Below, one piece after another: positions 1 through 9,340 of a stretch of DNA of 64,000 nt. Source of the DNA: Haematobia irritans (Eukaryota; Arthropoda; Insecta; Diptera; Muscidae). Position numbers and translations under genes: made by a program. How positions within the stretch are numbered: the stretch's first letter is position 1; each line of letters begins with the position of its first letter. The notes beneath the pieces are model-generated. The model did not search any database and was not told where the DNA came from. It saw nothing but the letters and a program-made list of their open reading frames with translations. The stretch lies in assembly GCF_050003625.1 (NCBI RefSeq), contig NC_134397.1:192221063-192285062 (forward strand). The letters run 5' to 3'.

Positions 1-914
1 AATTTCAATTTTTTTTAGGTTTTGGGTGGATTTTTCAATTTTTTGGGGGTGGTCACGAATTAAAGTCCTTTTCGCTCTAGGACGCATATTTAAGGAGATA
101 TGGGCAAAAGAAGTTTTTCATATAAAAATTTCAATTTTTTTAGGTATTGGGTGGATTTGTCAATTTTTTGGGGGTGGTCACGAATTAAAGTCCTTTTCGC
201 TCTAGGACGCTTAGTTTAGGAGATATGGGCAAAAGAAGTTTTTCATATAAAAATTTTAATTTTTTTAGGTTTTGGGTGGATTTTTCAATTTTTTGGGGGT
301 GGTCACGAATTAAAGTCCTTTTCGCTCTAGGACGCTTAGTTTAGGAGATATGGGCAAAATAAGTTTTTCATATAAAAATTTCAATTTTTTTAGGTTTTGG
401 GTGGATTTTTCAATTTTTTGGGGGTCGTCACGAATTAAATACCTTTTCGCTCTAGGACGCTTAGTTTAGGAGATATGGGCAAAAGAACTTTTTCATATAA
501 AAATTTCAATTTTTTTAGATTTTGGATTTTTCAATTTTTTGGGGGTGGTCACGAATTAAAGTCCTTTTCGCTCTAGGACGCATATTTAAGGAGATATGGC
601 CCAAATAAGTTGTTCATATAAAAATTTCAATTTTTTTAGGTTTTGGGTGGATTTTTCAATTTTTTGGGGGTGGTCACGAATTAAAGTCCTTTTCGCTCTA
701 GGACGCTTAGTTTAGGAGATATGGGCAAAATAAGTTGTTCATATAAAAATTTAATTTTTTTTAGGTTTTGGGTGGATTTTTCAATTTTTTGGGGGTGGTC
801 ACGAATTAAAGTCCTTTTCGCTCTAGGACGCATATTTAAGGAGATATGGGCAAAAGAAGTTTTTCATATAAAAATTTAAATTTTTTTAGGTTTTGAGTGG
901 ATTTTTCAATTTTT

Positions 915-985
915 TGGGGGAGGCAAAAGGAAATATGGGCAAAAGAAGTTTTCCATATAAAAATTTTTCATATAAAAATTGCAAT
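915..985. repeat. Scrambled satellite monomer
   Basis: After 'ttttttggggg' the sequence jumps to 'aggcaaaaggaaatatgggc', skipping the 'tggtcacgaattaaagtcc...gacgc' part. It is followed by a doubled 'catataaaaattt' segment (951-980). This is a local deletion plus a short duplication. Confidence 0.8.
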
Positions 986-3900
986 TTTTTTAGGTTTTGG
1001 GTGGATTTTTCAATTTTTTGGGGGTGGTCACGAATTAAAGTCCTTTTCGCTCAAGAAAGCTTTGTTTAGGAGATATGGGCAAAAGAAGTTTTTCATATAA
1101 AAATTTCAATTTTTTTAGGTTTTGGGTGGAGTTTTAAATTTTTTGGGGGTGGTCACGAATTAAAGTCCTTTTTGCTCTAGGACGCATATTTAAGGAGATA
1201 TGGGCAAAAGAAGTTTTTCATATAAAAATTTCAATTTTTTTAGGTTTTGGGTGGATTTTTCAATTTTTTGGTGGTGGTCACGAATTAAAGTCCTTTTCGC
1301 TCTAGGACGCTTAGTTTAGGAGATATGGGCAAAAGAAGTTTTTCATATAAAAATTTCAATTTTTTTAGGTTTTGGGTGGATTTTTCAATTTTTTTGGGGT
1401 GGTCAGGAATTAAAGTCCTTTTCGCTCTAGGACGCATATTTAAGGAGATATGGGCAAAAGAAGTTTTTCATATAAAAATTTCAATTTTTTTAGATTTTGG
1501 GTGGATTTTTCAATTTTTTGGGGGTGGTCACGAATTAAAGTCCTTTTCGCTCTAGGACGCATATTTAAGGAGATATGGGCAAAATAAGTTGTTCATATAA
1601 AAATTTCAATTTTTTTAGGTTTTGGGTGGATTTTTCAATTTTTTGGGGGTGGTCACGAATTAAAGTCCTTTTCGCTCTAGGACGCATATTTAAGGAGATA
1701 TGGGCAAAAGAAGTTTTTCATATAAAAATTTCAATTTTTTTAGGTTTTGGGTGGATTTTGCAATTTTTTGGGGGTGGTCACGAATTAAAGTCCTTTTCGC
1801 TCTAGGACGCATATTTAAGGAGATATGGGCAAAAGAAGTTTTTCATATAAAAATTTCAATTTTTTTAGATTTTGGGTGGATTTTTCAATTTTTTGGGGGT
1901 GGTCACGAATTAAAGTCCTTTTCGCTCTAGGACGCATATTTAAGGAGATATGGGCAAAATAAGTTGTTCATATAAAAATTTCAATTTTTTTAGGTTTTGG
2001 GTGGATTTTTCAATTTTTTGGGGGTGGTCAGGAATTAAAGTCCTTTTCGCTCTAGGACGCATATTTAAGGAGATCTGGGCAAAACAAGTTTTTCATATAA
2101 AAATTTCAATTTTTTTAGATTTTGGGTGGATTTTTCAATTTTTTGGGGGTGGTCACGAATTAAAGTCCTTTTCGCTCTAGGACGCATATTTAAGGAGATA
2201 TGGGCAAAATAAGTTGTTCATATAAAAATTTCATTTTTTTTAGGTTTTGGGTGGATTTTTCAATTTTTTGGGGGTGGTCACGAATTAAAGTCCTTTTCGC
2301 TCTAGGACGCATATTTAAGGAGATATGGGCAAAAGAAGTTTTTGATATAAAAATTTCAATTTTTTTTAGGTTTTGGGTGGATTTTTAAATTTTTTGGGGG
2401 TGGTCACGAATTAAAGTCCTTTTCGCTCTAGGACGCATATTTAAGGAGATATGGGCAAAAGAAGATTTTCATATAAAAATTTAAATTTTTTTAGGTTTTG
2501 GGTGGATTTTTCAATTTTTTGGGGGTGGTCACGAATTAAAGTCCTTTTCGCTCTAGGACGCTTAGTTTAGGAGATATGGGCAAAAGAAGTTTTTCATATA
2601 AAAATTTCAATTTTTTTAGGTTTTGGGTGGATTTTGCAATTTTTTGGGGGTCGTCACGAATTAAATACCTTTTCGCTCTAGGACGCTTAGTTTAGGAGAT
2701 ATGGGCAAAAGAAGTTTTTCATATAAAAATTTCAATTTTTTTAGGTTTTGGGTGGATTTTTCAATTTTTTGGGGGTGGTCACGAATTAAAGTCCTTTTCG
2801 CTCTAGGACGCTTAGTTTAGGAGATATGGGCAAAAGAAGTTTTTCATATAAAAATTTAATTTTTTTTAGGTTTTGGGTGGATTTTTCAATTTTTTGGGGG
2901 TGGTCACGAATTAAAGTCCTTTTCGCTCTGGGACGCTTAGTTTAGGAGATATGGGCAAAAGAAGTTTTTCATATAAAAATTTCAATTTTTTTAGGTTTTG
3001 GGTGGATTTTTCAATTTTTTGGGGGTGGTCACGAATTAAAGTCCTTTTCGCTCTAGGACGCTTAGTTTAGGAGATATGGGCAAAAGAAGTTTTTCATATA
3101 AAAATTTAATTTTTTTTAGGTTTTGGGTGGATTTTTCAATTTTTTGGGGGTGGTCACGAATTAAAGTCCTTTTCGCTCTGGGACGCCTAGTTTAGGAGAT
3201 ATGGGCAAAAGAAGTTTTTCATATAAAAATTTAAATTTTTTTAGGTTTTGGGTGGATTTTTCAATTTTTTGGGGGTGGTCACGAGTTAAAATCCTTTTCG
3301 CTCTAGGACGCATATTTAAGGAGATATGGGCAAAAGAAGTTTTTCATATAAAAATTTCAATTTTGTTAGGTTTTGGGTGGATTTTTCAATTTTTTGGGGG
3401 TGGTCACGAATTAAAGTCATTTTCGCTCTAGGACGCATATTTAAGGAGATATGGGCAAAAGAAGTTTTTCATATAAAAATTTAAATTTTTTTAGGTTTTG
3501 GGTGGATTTTTCAATTTTTTGGGGGTGGTCACGAATTAAAGTCCTTTTCGCTCTAGGACGCTTAGTTTAGGAGATATGGGCAAAAGAAGTTTTTTATGTA
3601 AAAATTGCATTTTTTTTAGGTTTTGGGTGGATTTTTCAATTTTTTGGGGGTGGTCACGAATTAAAGTCCTTTTCGCTCTAGGACGCTTAGTTTAGGAGAT
3701 ATGGGCAAAAGAAGTTTTTCATATAAAAATTTCAATTTTTTTAGGTTTTGGGTGGATTTTTCAATTTTTTTGGGGTGGTCAGGAATTAAAGTCATTTTCG
3801 CTCTAGGACGCATATTTAAGGAGATATGGGCAAAAGAAGTTTTTCATATAAAAATTTCAATTTTTTTAGATTTTGGGTGGATTTTTCAATTTTTTGGGGG

Positions 3901-5094
3901 TGGTCACGAATTAAAGTCCTTTTCGCTCTAGGACGCATATTTAAGGAGATATGGGCAAAAGAAGTTTTTCATATAAAAATTTCAATTTTTGTAGGTTTTG
4001 GGTGGATTTTTCAATTTTTTGGGGATGGTCACGAATTAAAGTCCTTTTAGCTCTAGGACGCATATTTAAGGAGATATGGGCAAAAGAGGTTTTCATATAA
4101 AAATTTAAATTTTTTTAGGTTTTGGGTGGATTTTTCAATTTTTTGGGGGTGGTCTCGAATTAAAGTCCTTTTCGCTCTAGAACGCATATTTAAGGAGATA
4201 TGGGCAAAATAAGTTGTTCATATAAAAATTTCAATTTTTTTAGGTTTTGGGTGGATTTTTAAATTTTTTGGGGATGGTCACGAATTAAAGTCCTTTTCGC
4301 TCTAGGACGCATATTTAAGGAGATATGGGCAAAAGAGGTTTTCATATAAAAATTTAAATTTTTTTAGGTTTTGGGTGGATTTTTCAATTTTTTGGGGGTG
4401 GTCACGAATTAAAGTCCTTTTCGCTCTAGGACGCTTAGTTTAGGAGATATGGGCAAAAGAAGTTTTTCATATAAAAATTTCAATTTTTTTTAGGTTTTGG
4501 GTGGATTTTTCAATTTTTTGGGGGTGGTCTCGAATTAAAGTCCTTTTCGCTCTAGAACGCATTTTTAAGGAGATATGGGCAAAATAAGTTTTTCATATAA
4601 AAATTGCAATTTTGTTAGGTTTTGGGTGGATTTTTAAATTTTTTGGGGATGGTCACGAATTAAAGTCCTTTTCGCTCTAGGACGCATATTTAAGGAGATA
4701 TGGGCAAAAGAGGTTTTCATATAAAAATTTAAATTTTTTTAGGTTTTGGGTGGATTTTTCAATTTTTTGGGGGTGGTCACGAATTAAAGTCCTTTTCGCT
4801 CTAGGACGCTTAGTTTAGGAGATATGGGCAAAAGAAGTTTTTCATATAAAAATTTAAATTTTTTTAGGTTTTGGGTGGATTTTTCAATTTTTTGGGGGTG
4901 GTCACGAATTAAAGTCCTTTTCGCTCTAGGACGCTTAGTTTAGGAGATATGGGCAAAATAAGTTTTTCATATAAAAATTTCAATTTTTTTAGGTTTTGGG
5001 TGGATTTTTCAATTTTTTGGGGGTGGTCACGAATTAAAGTCCTTTTCGCTCTAGGACGCTTAGTTTAGGAGATATGGGCAAAAGAAGTTTTTCA

Positions 5095-5350
5095 TATAAA
5101 AATTGCAATTTTTTTAGGTTTTGGGTGGATTTTTCAATTTTTTGGGGGTGGTCACGAATTATAGTCCTTTTCGCTCTAGGACGCATATTTGAGGAGATAT
5201 GGGCAAAATAAATTTTTCATATAAAAATTTAAATTTTTTTAGGTTTTGGGTGGATTTTTCAATTTTTTGGGGATGGTCACGAATTAAAGTCGTTTTAGCT
5301 CTAGGACGCTTAGTTTAGGAGATACGGGCAAAAGAAGTTTTTGATATAAA
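5095..5350. repeat. Linked-variant cassette, example (form 2)
   Basis: This is a run of monomers with linked changes: 'gaattatagtcc', linker 'catatttgagg', 'aaaataaatttttcat', 'ggggatggtc', 'ttttagctct', 'gatacgggc', then 'tttttgatat'. The same ordered set recurs about twenty times, for example near 18840, 21840, 24210, 28060, 28560, 30680, 34930, 39160, 41785, 44405, 50650 and 58885. It is thus a higher-order unit of about three monomers that has spread within the array. Confidence 0.8.
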
Positions 5351-5561
5351 AATTTCAATTTTTTTAGGTTTTGGGTGGATTTTTCAATTTTTTGGGGGTG
5401 GTCACGAATTAAAGTCCTTTTCGCTCTAGGACGCTTAGTTTAGGAGATATGGGCAAAAGAAGTTTTTCATATAAAAATTTCAATTTTTTTAGGTTTTGGG
5501 TGGATTTTTCAATTTTTTTGGGGTGGTCAGGAATTAAAGTCCTTTTCGCTCTGGGACGCAT

Positions 5562-5569
5562 ATTTAAGG
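5562..5569. repeat. Target-site duplication, left copy (ATTTAAGG)
   Basis: These are the last eight satellite bases before the island, identical to 9345-9352. They fall inside the 'catatttaagg' linker of the monomer. The right copy is followed directly by 'agatatggg', the expected continuation of the satellite. Confidence 0.85.
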
Positions 5570-5585
5570 CTGGGATCCGGAGCGG
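5570..5585 (+). repeat. Left terminal inverted repeat of the hAT-like element
   Basis: CTGGGATCCGGAGCGG matches the reverse complement of 9329-9344 (CAGGGATCCGGAGCGG) at 15 of 16 positions. The mismatch is the second base. CAG is the usual start of hAT ends, so the left end may carry a mutation. Confidence 0.8.
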
Positions 5586-5656
5586 TCCATTTTTTTCGCT
5601 CCGCTCCGCTCCCGCTCCGGAGAAAAAAAAATCGCTCCGCTCCACGCTCCGCTCCT
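5578..5656. repeat. GGAGC/GCTCC short repeats, left subterminal block
   Basis: Multiple GGAGCG and CGCTCC hexamers lie in both orientations, separated by A- or T-runs: ggagcgg, then cgctccgctccgctcccgctccgg, then cgctccgctcc and gctccgctcc. Clustered subterminal hexamers in both orientations are typical transposase-binding arrays in hAT elements. That role is inference here. The block is G+C-rich, in sharp contrast to the surrounding sequence. Confidence 0.75.
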
Positions 5657-6022
5657 CTTCGAGAAAAATCGGGCGGTACATATATATGGGAGCTAAAGCT
5701 AAATCTGGGAAAATCGTGCGATACATGTATATGAGAGCTATATCTAAATCTGAACCGATTTGGATGAAATTTTGCAGACTTGAAGGGCGATGAAAAAGAT
5801 TACCTTTTGCCGAATTTGGCGACGATCCGTTTGAAAAAAAGCACAGCGTGACCCCATTTGTCGAAATCGTGCGATACATATATATGGGAGCTATATCTAA
5901 ATTTGATCCGATTTCTTCCAAATTCAATAGTGTTCGTCGTTGTGCCCAAAAACTCCCTGTACCAAATTTCATCAAAATCGGTTAATAATTGCCACCGGAA
6001 TCCTGTGAACCACAAATACATG

Positions 6023-6045
6023 GACAGACGGACGGACGGACGGAC
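6023..6045. repeat. Short tandem repeat (GACG)n
   Basis: 'gacagacg' is followed by four to five GACG units. It is embedded in the dispersed repeat and seems to be a regular part of it. Confidence 0.85.
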
Positions 6046-6056
6046 ACCAAGCGCTA

Positions 6057-6087
6057 GATCGACTCAGGAGGTGATTCTGAGTCGATC
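6057..6087. other. Perfect hairpin with GATCGACTCAG arms
   Basis: The 11-base arms GATCGACTCAG (6057-6067) and CTGAGTCGATC (6077-6087) flank a 9-base loop. It lies between the GACG run and the terminal hairpin of the dispersed repeat. Confidence 0.8.
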
Positions 6088-6153
6088 GGTATATATTTTA
6101 TGGGGTCTAAAATCAATATTTCTGGTAGGCACATTTTTTGGCAGATCAAATTT

Positions 6154-6189
6154 ATTATACCCTAACCACTATGTGGTTTAGGGTATAAT
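6154..6189. other. Terminal hairpin, TATACCCTAACCAC stem
   Basis: The left arm (6154-6169) and right arm (6173-6189) pair along 16 bases with one bulged A, around the three-base loop TAT. It marks the end of the dispersed repeat, because the next bases align to another element. A terminal hairpin would suit a Helitron-like or other unusual element, but no diagnostic end was confirmed. Confidence 0.75.
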
Positions 6190-6204
6190 GACTTTAAAAC
6201 AATG

Positions 6205-6481
6205 TGTTGAAACATTTTATTAATTTTGAAGATTTTTTCAGAAATATTAAATCCATTTTGACTTCATTAAAACGAAATTTTCATTCATGTTAGGATACAC
6301 ATTTTTATGTCGAATCACTTAGCTATAAGGACAAACTGACTTCATTGAAAAGTTTCGAGACTTTTAGACAAGGAAAAAACTTTATATCAGAGAAATACGT
6401 CTTCTATTCTAAGCAAAATTCGTATTCGTATTTTAAGCATGTGAAATATTTGGCCTCCCGACAATATTCTTTGCGGTGCAC
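6205..6481 (+). mobile_element. CACTGAAAAAA-family element, copy A, partial
   Basis: This is homologous, with many mismatches, to the last part of copy C without its insertion. Shared runs include 'cattttattaatttt', 'atgttaggatacacattttta', 'ataaggaca', 'acttcatt', 'gacaaggaaaaa' and 'agagaaat.cgtctt'. It lacks the first half, having been cut off next to the dispersed repeat at 6189. Its right terminus ('tctttgcggtgca') is a decayed form of the 'tttttttcagtgta' end of copy C. It is the most diverged of the three copies. Confidence 0.7.
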
Positions 6482-6697
6482 CATCTACTATTTAATATGT
6501 GATAGAAACCAAATTTATGAAAATGGACCAAATTTAAAAATTAGAAATCTTTTGGACCAATTTTGGTCCGATCGGACCAAAACGGCAACGCTGATTGGAA
6601 TTGAAAGTCTATACACAGAGTAGAAGTAACTACTCTCCGAAAGTTTTTTTTTTTTGTTTTGCAACAGACGTAGAGAAAAGGTTTTGTAATATTTGAT
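6482..6697. other. Unassigned interval with a 22-bp palindrome
   Basis: No gene is recognised. The interval holds the perfect palindrome at 6561-6582 and a T-run at 6644-6654. The open frames crossing it (92 codons forward, 70 codons reverse) have no recognisable domain and extend into repeat copies A or B, so they are judged fortuitous. Confidence 0.5.
6561..6582. other. 22-bp perfect palindrome centred on CGATCG
   Basis: The left half reads TTTTGGTCCGA and the right half is its exact reverse complement. A further 'ttttggaccaa' (6550-6560) precedes it, so the same half-site occurs three times in 33 bp. It could be a factor-binding site or the end of a small repeat; neither can be decided from the sequence. 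Confidence 0.85.
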
Positions 6698-7191
6698 GAT
6701 TTGACTTAAAAATGGGTATCTTAACATGAAACAAAAAATTTATAGGCTAAGGTCAATTTGACTTTAATAATTCAGAAAAATTCTTTAAATTTAATGAAAT
6801 TGTCTTTAAATTTGTTGTCTTTTTGCATATTGACTACAAAGCAAAAAATCGTTCAAATATAGGACATGTTTTTCAAAACTTTATTTTAAAGAATTTTTTT
6901 ACTTCAAACATAGCATAATTTCTACTGGAAGTCGAGTCCTAATTTTGAAAATAAAGTTGCCGTTAACTCGTTTATAAAGGACTTTGATAGCATATGAAGA
7001 AAAAAAGCTGAGAAAGCGAAAAATTAAAATTTGCTTCCTAGAAGCAAGTACACAAAACCTAAATTTAAGAGAGAATTGTGTTTTAAAAGTGTCCTTGCTT
7101 GTATTCTCCGCTTCTTTGGCTCGGAATCAATACCAAATTTTTTAAAGTAAAGACAAAATCTTTGGAACCGGGTATGCTTTTTTTCAGTGTA
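6698..7191 (-). mobile_element. CACTGAAAAAA-family element, copy B, reversed
   Basis: Read on the minus strand from 7191, it begins 'tacactgaaaaaaagcata' and follows copy C closely for about 490 bp. Shared stretches include 'ggttccaaagattttgtctt', 'gagccaaagaagcgg', 'acttgcttctaggaagcaaa', 'actcgacttccagtagaaat' and 'acgattttttgctttgta'. Homology stops near 6698, so the distal part is missing. It has no coding capacity. It is arranged tail-out against copy C with a 342-bp spacer, forming a large imperfect inverted repeat. The terminal TA fits the TA duplication of the Tc1/mariner group, which is inference. Confidence 0.8.
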
Positions 7192-7533
7192 TGTTTGCAA
7201 CAACCTCCATCGAAATCAGTCCGTGGTATACCTACGAATATTCTTACTCAGATCTAGTGTTACCTAATTTCGCTTTTTTCCACTTTATTGTAAAAATACA
7301 TTTTCAAACAGCGTTTTTAAGAAATGTTCGTTCTCAAAAAAGTAGATAACATGCAACAATAAAATCAAGTCATTAGTTTTCAATGTGAGAAAAAATTACA
7401 ATAAATGTATATGCGCACATTTTTCAACCAAAATTGAAACTATCCATAATTTTAATTAAATTTTCGAGAACTAATATCAGCAATAAGAGAATTCTAGGGT
7501 ATAGTACAATAGTAAAGCAAATATGAATGTCAT
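7192..7533. other. Spacer between inverted copies B and C
   Basis: A+T-rich sequence with no gene, no long repeat and no close match to other parts of the window that I could see. It forms the loop of the B/C inverted repeat. It is probably remnant sequence of the host repeat into which the two elements inserted. Confidence 0.5.
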
Positions 7534-8090
7534 TACACTGAAAAAACGCATGCCCGGTTCCAAAGATTTTGTCTTTACTTTAACAGTTTGGGTATTAATT
7601 CCGAGCCAAAGAAGCGGAGAATACAAGTAAGGATACTTTAAAGACGCAATTCTCTTTTAAATTTGGGGGTTATGTACTTGCTTCTAGGAAGCAAATGCTA
7701 ATTTTTAATATTTTTAGATTTTTTTCGTCAGTTGTTATCAAAATCCTTTAAAAACGAGTTAACGACAATTTTATTTTCCATATTAAGACTCGACTTCCAG
7801 TAGAAATTATGCTATGTTTCAAGTAACAAGCGTCTTTAATATAAAGTGTTGAAAAACGTGTCTTATTTTTTAACGATTTTTTGCTTTGTAGGCAAGATGC
7901 AAAAAGGAAACAAATTTAAATACAATTTTATTAATTTTAAAGAATTTTTCTTAATTATTAAAGTCACGTTGACCTTACCTCAAAAATTTTATCTTTCATG
8001 TTATGATACACATTTTTAAGTAAAATCACTTTATTATAAGGACATTACAACTTCATTCAAAAGTTTATTGACTTTTGGACAAGGAAAAAA

Positions 8091-8186
8091 ATCTGTCCAT
8101 AAAGCTCGAAAAATAATTGTATAATTAGATATAATGCATTTGGACGTCAATTGCCTGTTTCGGTATCAGGCTAACATGTAATATAA
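8091..8186 (+). repeat. Direct repeat, left copy (96 bp)
   Basis: Starts 'atctgtccataaagctcg' and ends 'aacatgtaatataa'. It is identical over its length to 8689-8784. A TG...CA sub-interval exists at about 8094-8176 if it is a true LTR with extra matching sequence outside. Confidence 0.9.
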
Positions 8187-8688
8187 TAAGCAACGATGAG
8201 CCCGTCGTAAAACTAGGAAAAACACGACTAATGTACGCGTTAGAATTGTTGTTGTATCCTGGAAACCAGTTTCTGTTAATTGTCATATGTTGTAGTTGAC
8301 TGTAGAAACAATAAGCATTGTTCGACTGTTCACCACTTAGGTGAATTCTAACAAATTAGCTTTCTAAAAATAAATTTCGTGTTGTTGCATTACTATGTAA
8401 CAAAACGAAATAAAAATAAGATTAAGGGACTTGTAAGTTATATGAAAAGATGATGTACAGTGGGAGAAAAGATGATTCAATTTGTAAGAGGAAATTTCCC
8501 AAATGTTTTCTCCATAAGGAGTTAGCATAAAGGGCCCAAAATTGAGTTATCTCTCCCAGCCAGATCTATACTAAAGGCTGTGGAAAGGTTCATTCGCCCG
8601 AACCGAAACATGTACAGTCCAGGCGTGTATAGATTTGTATCTGGCGTTTTCTTTTCAATGGCTCTATTAACCATGTTCCTTAATCTAT

Positions 8689-8784
8689 ATCTGTCCATAA
8701 AGCTCGAAAAATAATTGTATAATTAGATATAATGCATTTGGACGTCAATTGCCTGTTTCGGTATCAGGCTAACATGTAATATAA
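8689..8784 (+). repeat. Direct repeat, right copy (96 bp)
   Basis: An exact copy of 8091-8186 at an offset of 598 bases. The lack of differences implies a recent insertion or recent conversion, in contrast to the decayed host element. Confidence 0.9.
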
Positions 8785-8885
8785 AAACACTTTATTTTAG
8801 AGAAATGCGTCTTCCATGTTAAGGAAAATTTGTATTCTTATTCTATCTTATTCTTTGACTTCACGACAATATTTTTTTCAGTGTA

Positions 8886-9203
8886 GAAAACTAAAAAATT
8901 AAATATAAATAAGATCGTTTAATTGCATTTATTTGGCGTTCATTACAAACATCTTTGTAGTAATACGGGATGAAATTGATCGAAAGTACTGTTGTTACTT
9001 TTACAACACATACTAGATATATATTTTGACATTTGCCGTTTTTGAAAACAATTACTAAAAAACACGTTGTGTTTTCCCCAATGTACGTACATACAAAAAT
9101 ACATATCGTACATTTTAAACGTTTACTCACACTACGCTATATTTGAAATTACCTACACAGTGTAATTTCAAAGTTACACATTTCATTCAAGTAATATTTT
9201 ATT
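8886..9203. other. Unassigned interval before the right GGAGC block
   Basis: A+T-rich, with no recognised gene. A minus-strand frame of 79 codons (8891-9130) has no domain, signal or start context that would support it. A short inverted pair (TTGAAATTAC at 9143-9152 and its complement at 9162-9171, loop of 9) lies near the end. This may be original internal sequence of the hAT-like element. Confidence 0.5.
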
Positions 9204-9340
9204 CGGAGCGGAGCGGTTTTTCATTTGGAAACCGCTCCGCTCCCGCTCCGCTCCGGATTTTAGAAATGCCGCTCCCGCTCCGCTCCCGCTCCGGCAAAAA
9301 AAGGGCTTGCTCCGCTCCGCTCCTCGCTCCGCTCCGGATC
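9204..9340. repeat. GGAGC/GCTCC short repeats, right subterminal block
   Basis: A dense array of GGAGCG and CGCTCC units matches in kind the block at the left end. It begins with a perfect 15-bp inverted pair (9205-9219 and 9229-9243) around a 9-base spacer, then three runs of CGCTCC units with short spacers ('attttagaaatgc', 'ggcaaaaaaagggcttg'). The likely role, by analogy with hAT ends, is transposase binding or terminal folding. It is longer than the left block, so the element is asymmetric. Confidence 0.75.

Larger units (their letters stand above)
1..5569. repeat. 125-bp satellite array, left block
   Basis: This is about 44 head-to-tail copies of a monomer of about 125 bp, cut off by the window start. 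Landmarks in each monomer, in order, are a T-rich stretch, 'gggtgg', a second 'caatttttt' stretch, 'gggggtggtcacgaatt', 'aaagtccttttcgctc', 'taggacgc', a variable linker, 'gatatgggcaaaa' and 'catataaa'. The linker is mostly 'cttagtttagg' or 'catatttaagg'. Copies differ by scattered substitutions and 1-2 base indels. This block looks more heterogeneous than the right block: it has more private changes, such as 'tcgtcacgaattaaatacc' near 425 and 2650, and scrambled monomers near 525 and 915-985. Open frames of 60-76 codons recur but follow the repeat period and are not supported as genes. Satellite identity is certain; I do not recognise the family. Confidence 0.97.
5665..6189 (+). repeat. Dispersed fly-type repeat ending in a TATACCC hairpin
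   Basis: The block contains three related modules of the form 'atcgtgcgatacatatatatgggagct' (5669-5708, 5713-5760, 5866-5912; this motif is given in part and each copy differs). It continues with 'accaaatttcatcaaaatcgg', a GACG run, a GACTCAG hairpin and a terminal 'attataccctaaccac' hairpin. From memory such blocks are widespread in higher flies as a family of non-coding interspersed repeats; I cannot name the family without a search. Long open frames on both strands (about 114 and 188 codons) are fused to satellite or GGAGC sequence and show no domain I recognise, so I do not call them genes. The right limit is set by the hairpin end, after which a different repeat begins. Confidence 0.65.
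8091..8784. mobile_element. Insertion bounded by 96-bp direct repeats, TRIM-like
   Basis: Identical 96-bp direct repeats (8091-8186 and 8689-8784) flank about 502 bp. Comparison with copy A shows that this segment interrupts the element between 'gacaaggaaaaa' and 'cacttta', so it inserted into copy C. A-runs on both sides could hide a 5-bp duplication. Size and layout resemble a terminal-repeat retrotransposon in miniature. However, the repeats do not start TG and end CA at their limits, and no clear primer-binding or polypurine site sits beside them. An alternative is 1.16 copies of a 598-bp tandem repeat. The internal part has no significant open frame. Confidence 0.55.
7534..8885 (+). mobile_element. 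CACTGAAAAAA-family MITE, copy C, full length
   Basis: This is a complete non-autonomous inverted-repeat element. Its ends are CACTGAAAAAA (from 7536) and TTTTTTCAGTG (to 8883), each flanked by TA (7534-7535 and 8884-8885), so a TA target duplication is plausible. Without the 8091-8784 insertion it would be about 0.65-0.75 kb. TA duplication with short ends suggests a Tc1/mariner-derived MITE, although the ends are not a signature I can assign to a named family. No transposase frame is present. Copies A and B in the same island are relatives, so the family is probably abundant in this genome. Confidence 0.75.

Noticed and set aside
5409..5975. 188-codon minus-strand frame across the left junction of the island
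   Set aside because: It spans satellite, GGAGC repeats and the dispersed repeat, so it is a chance fusion of unrelated sequences with no recognisable domain.
6345..6623. 92-codon forward frame
   Set aside because: It starts inside MITE copy A, runs through an unrelated palindrome interval, and has no known domain or conserved features.
8891..9130. 79-codon minus-strand frame rich in Cys, Ile and Val
   Set aside because: It is short, lies in A+T-rich sequence next to transposon ends, and shows no motif or start context that supports translation.
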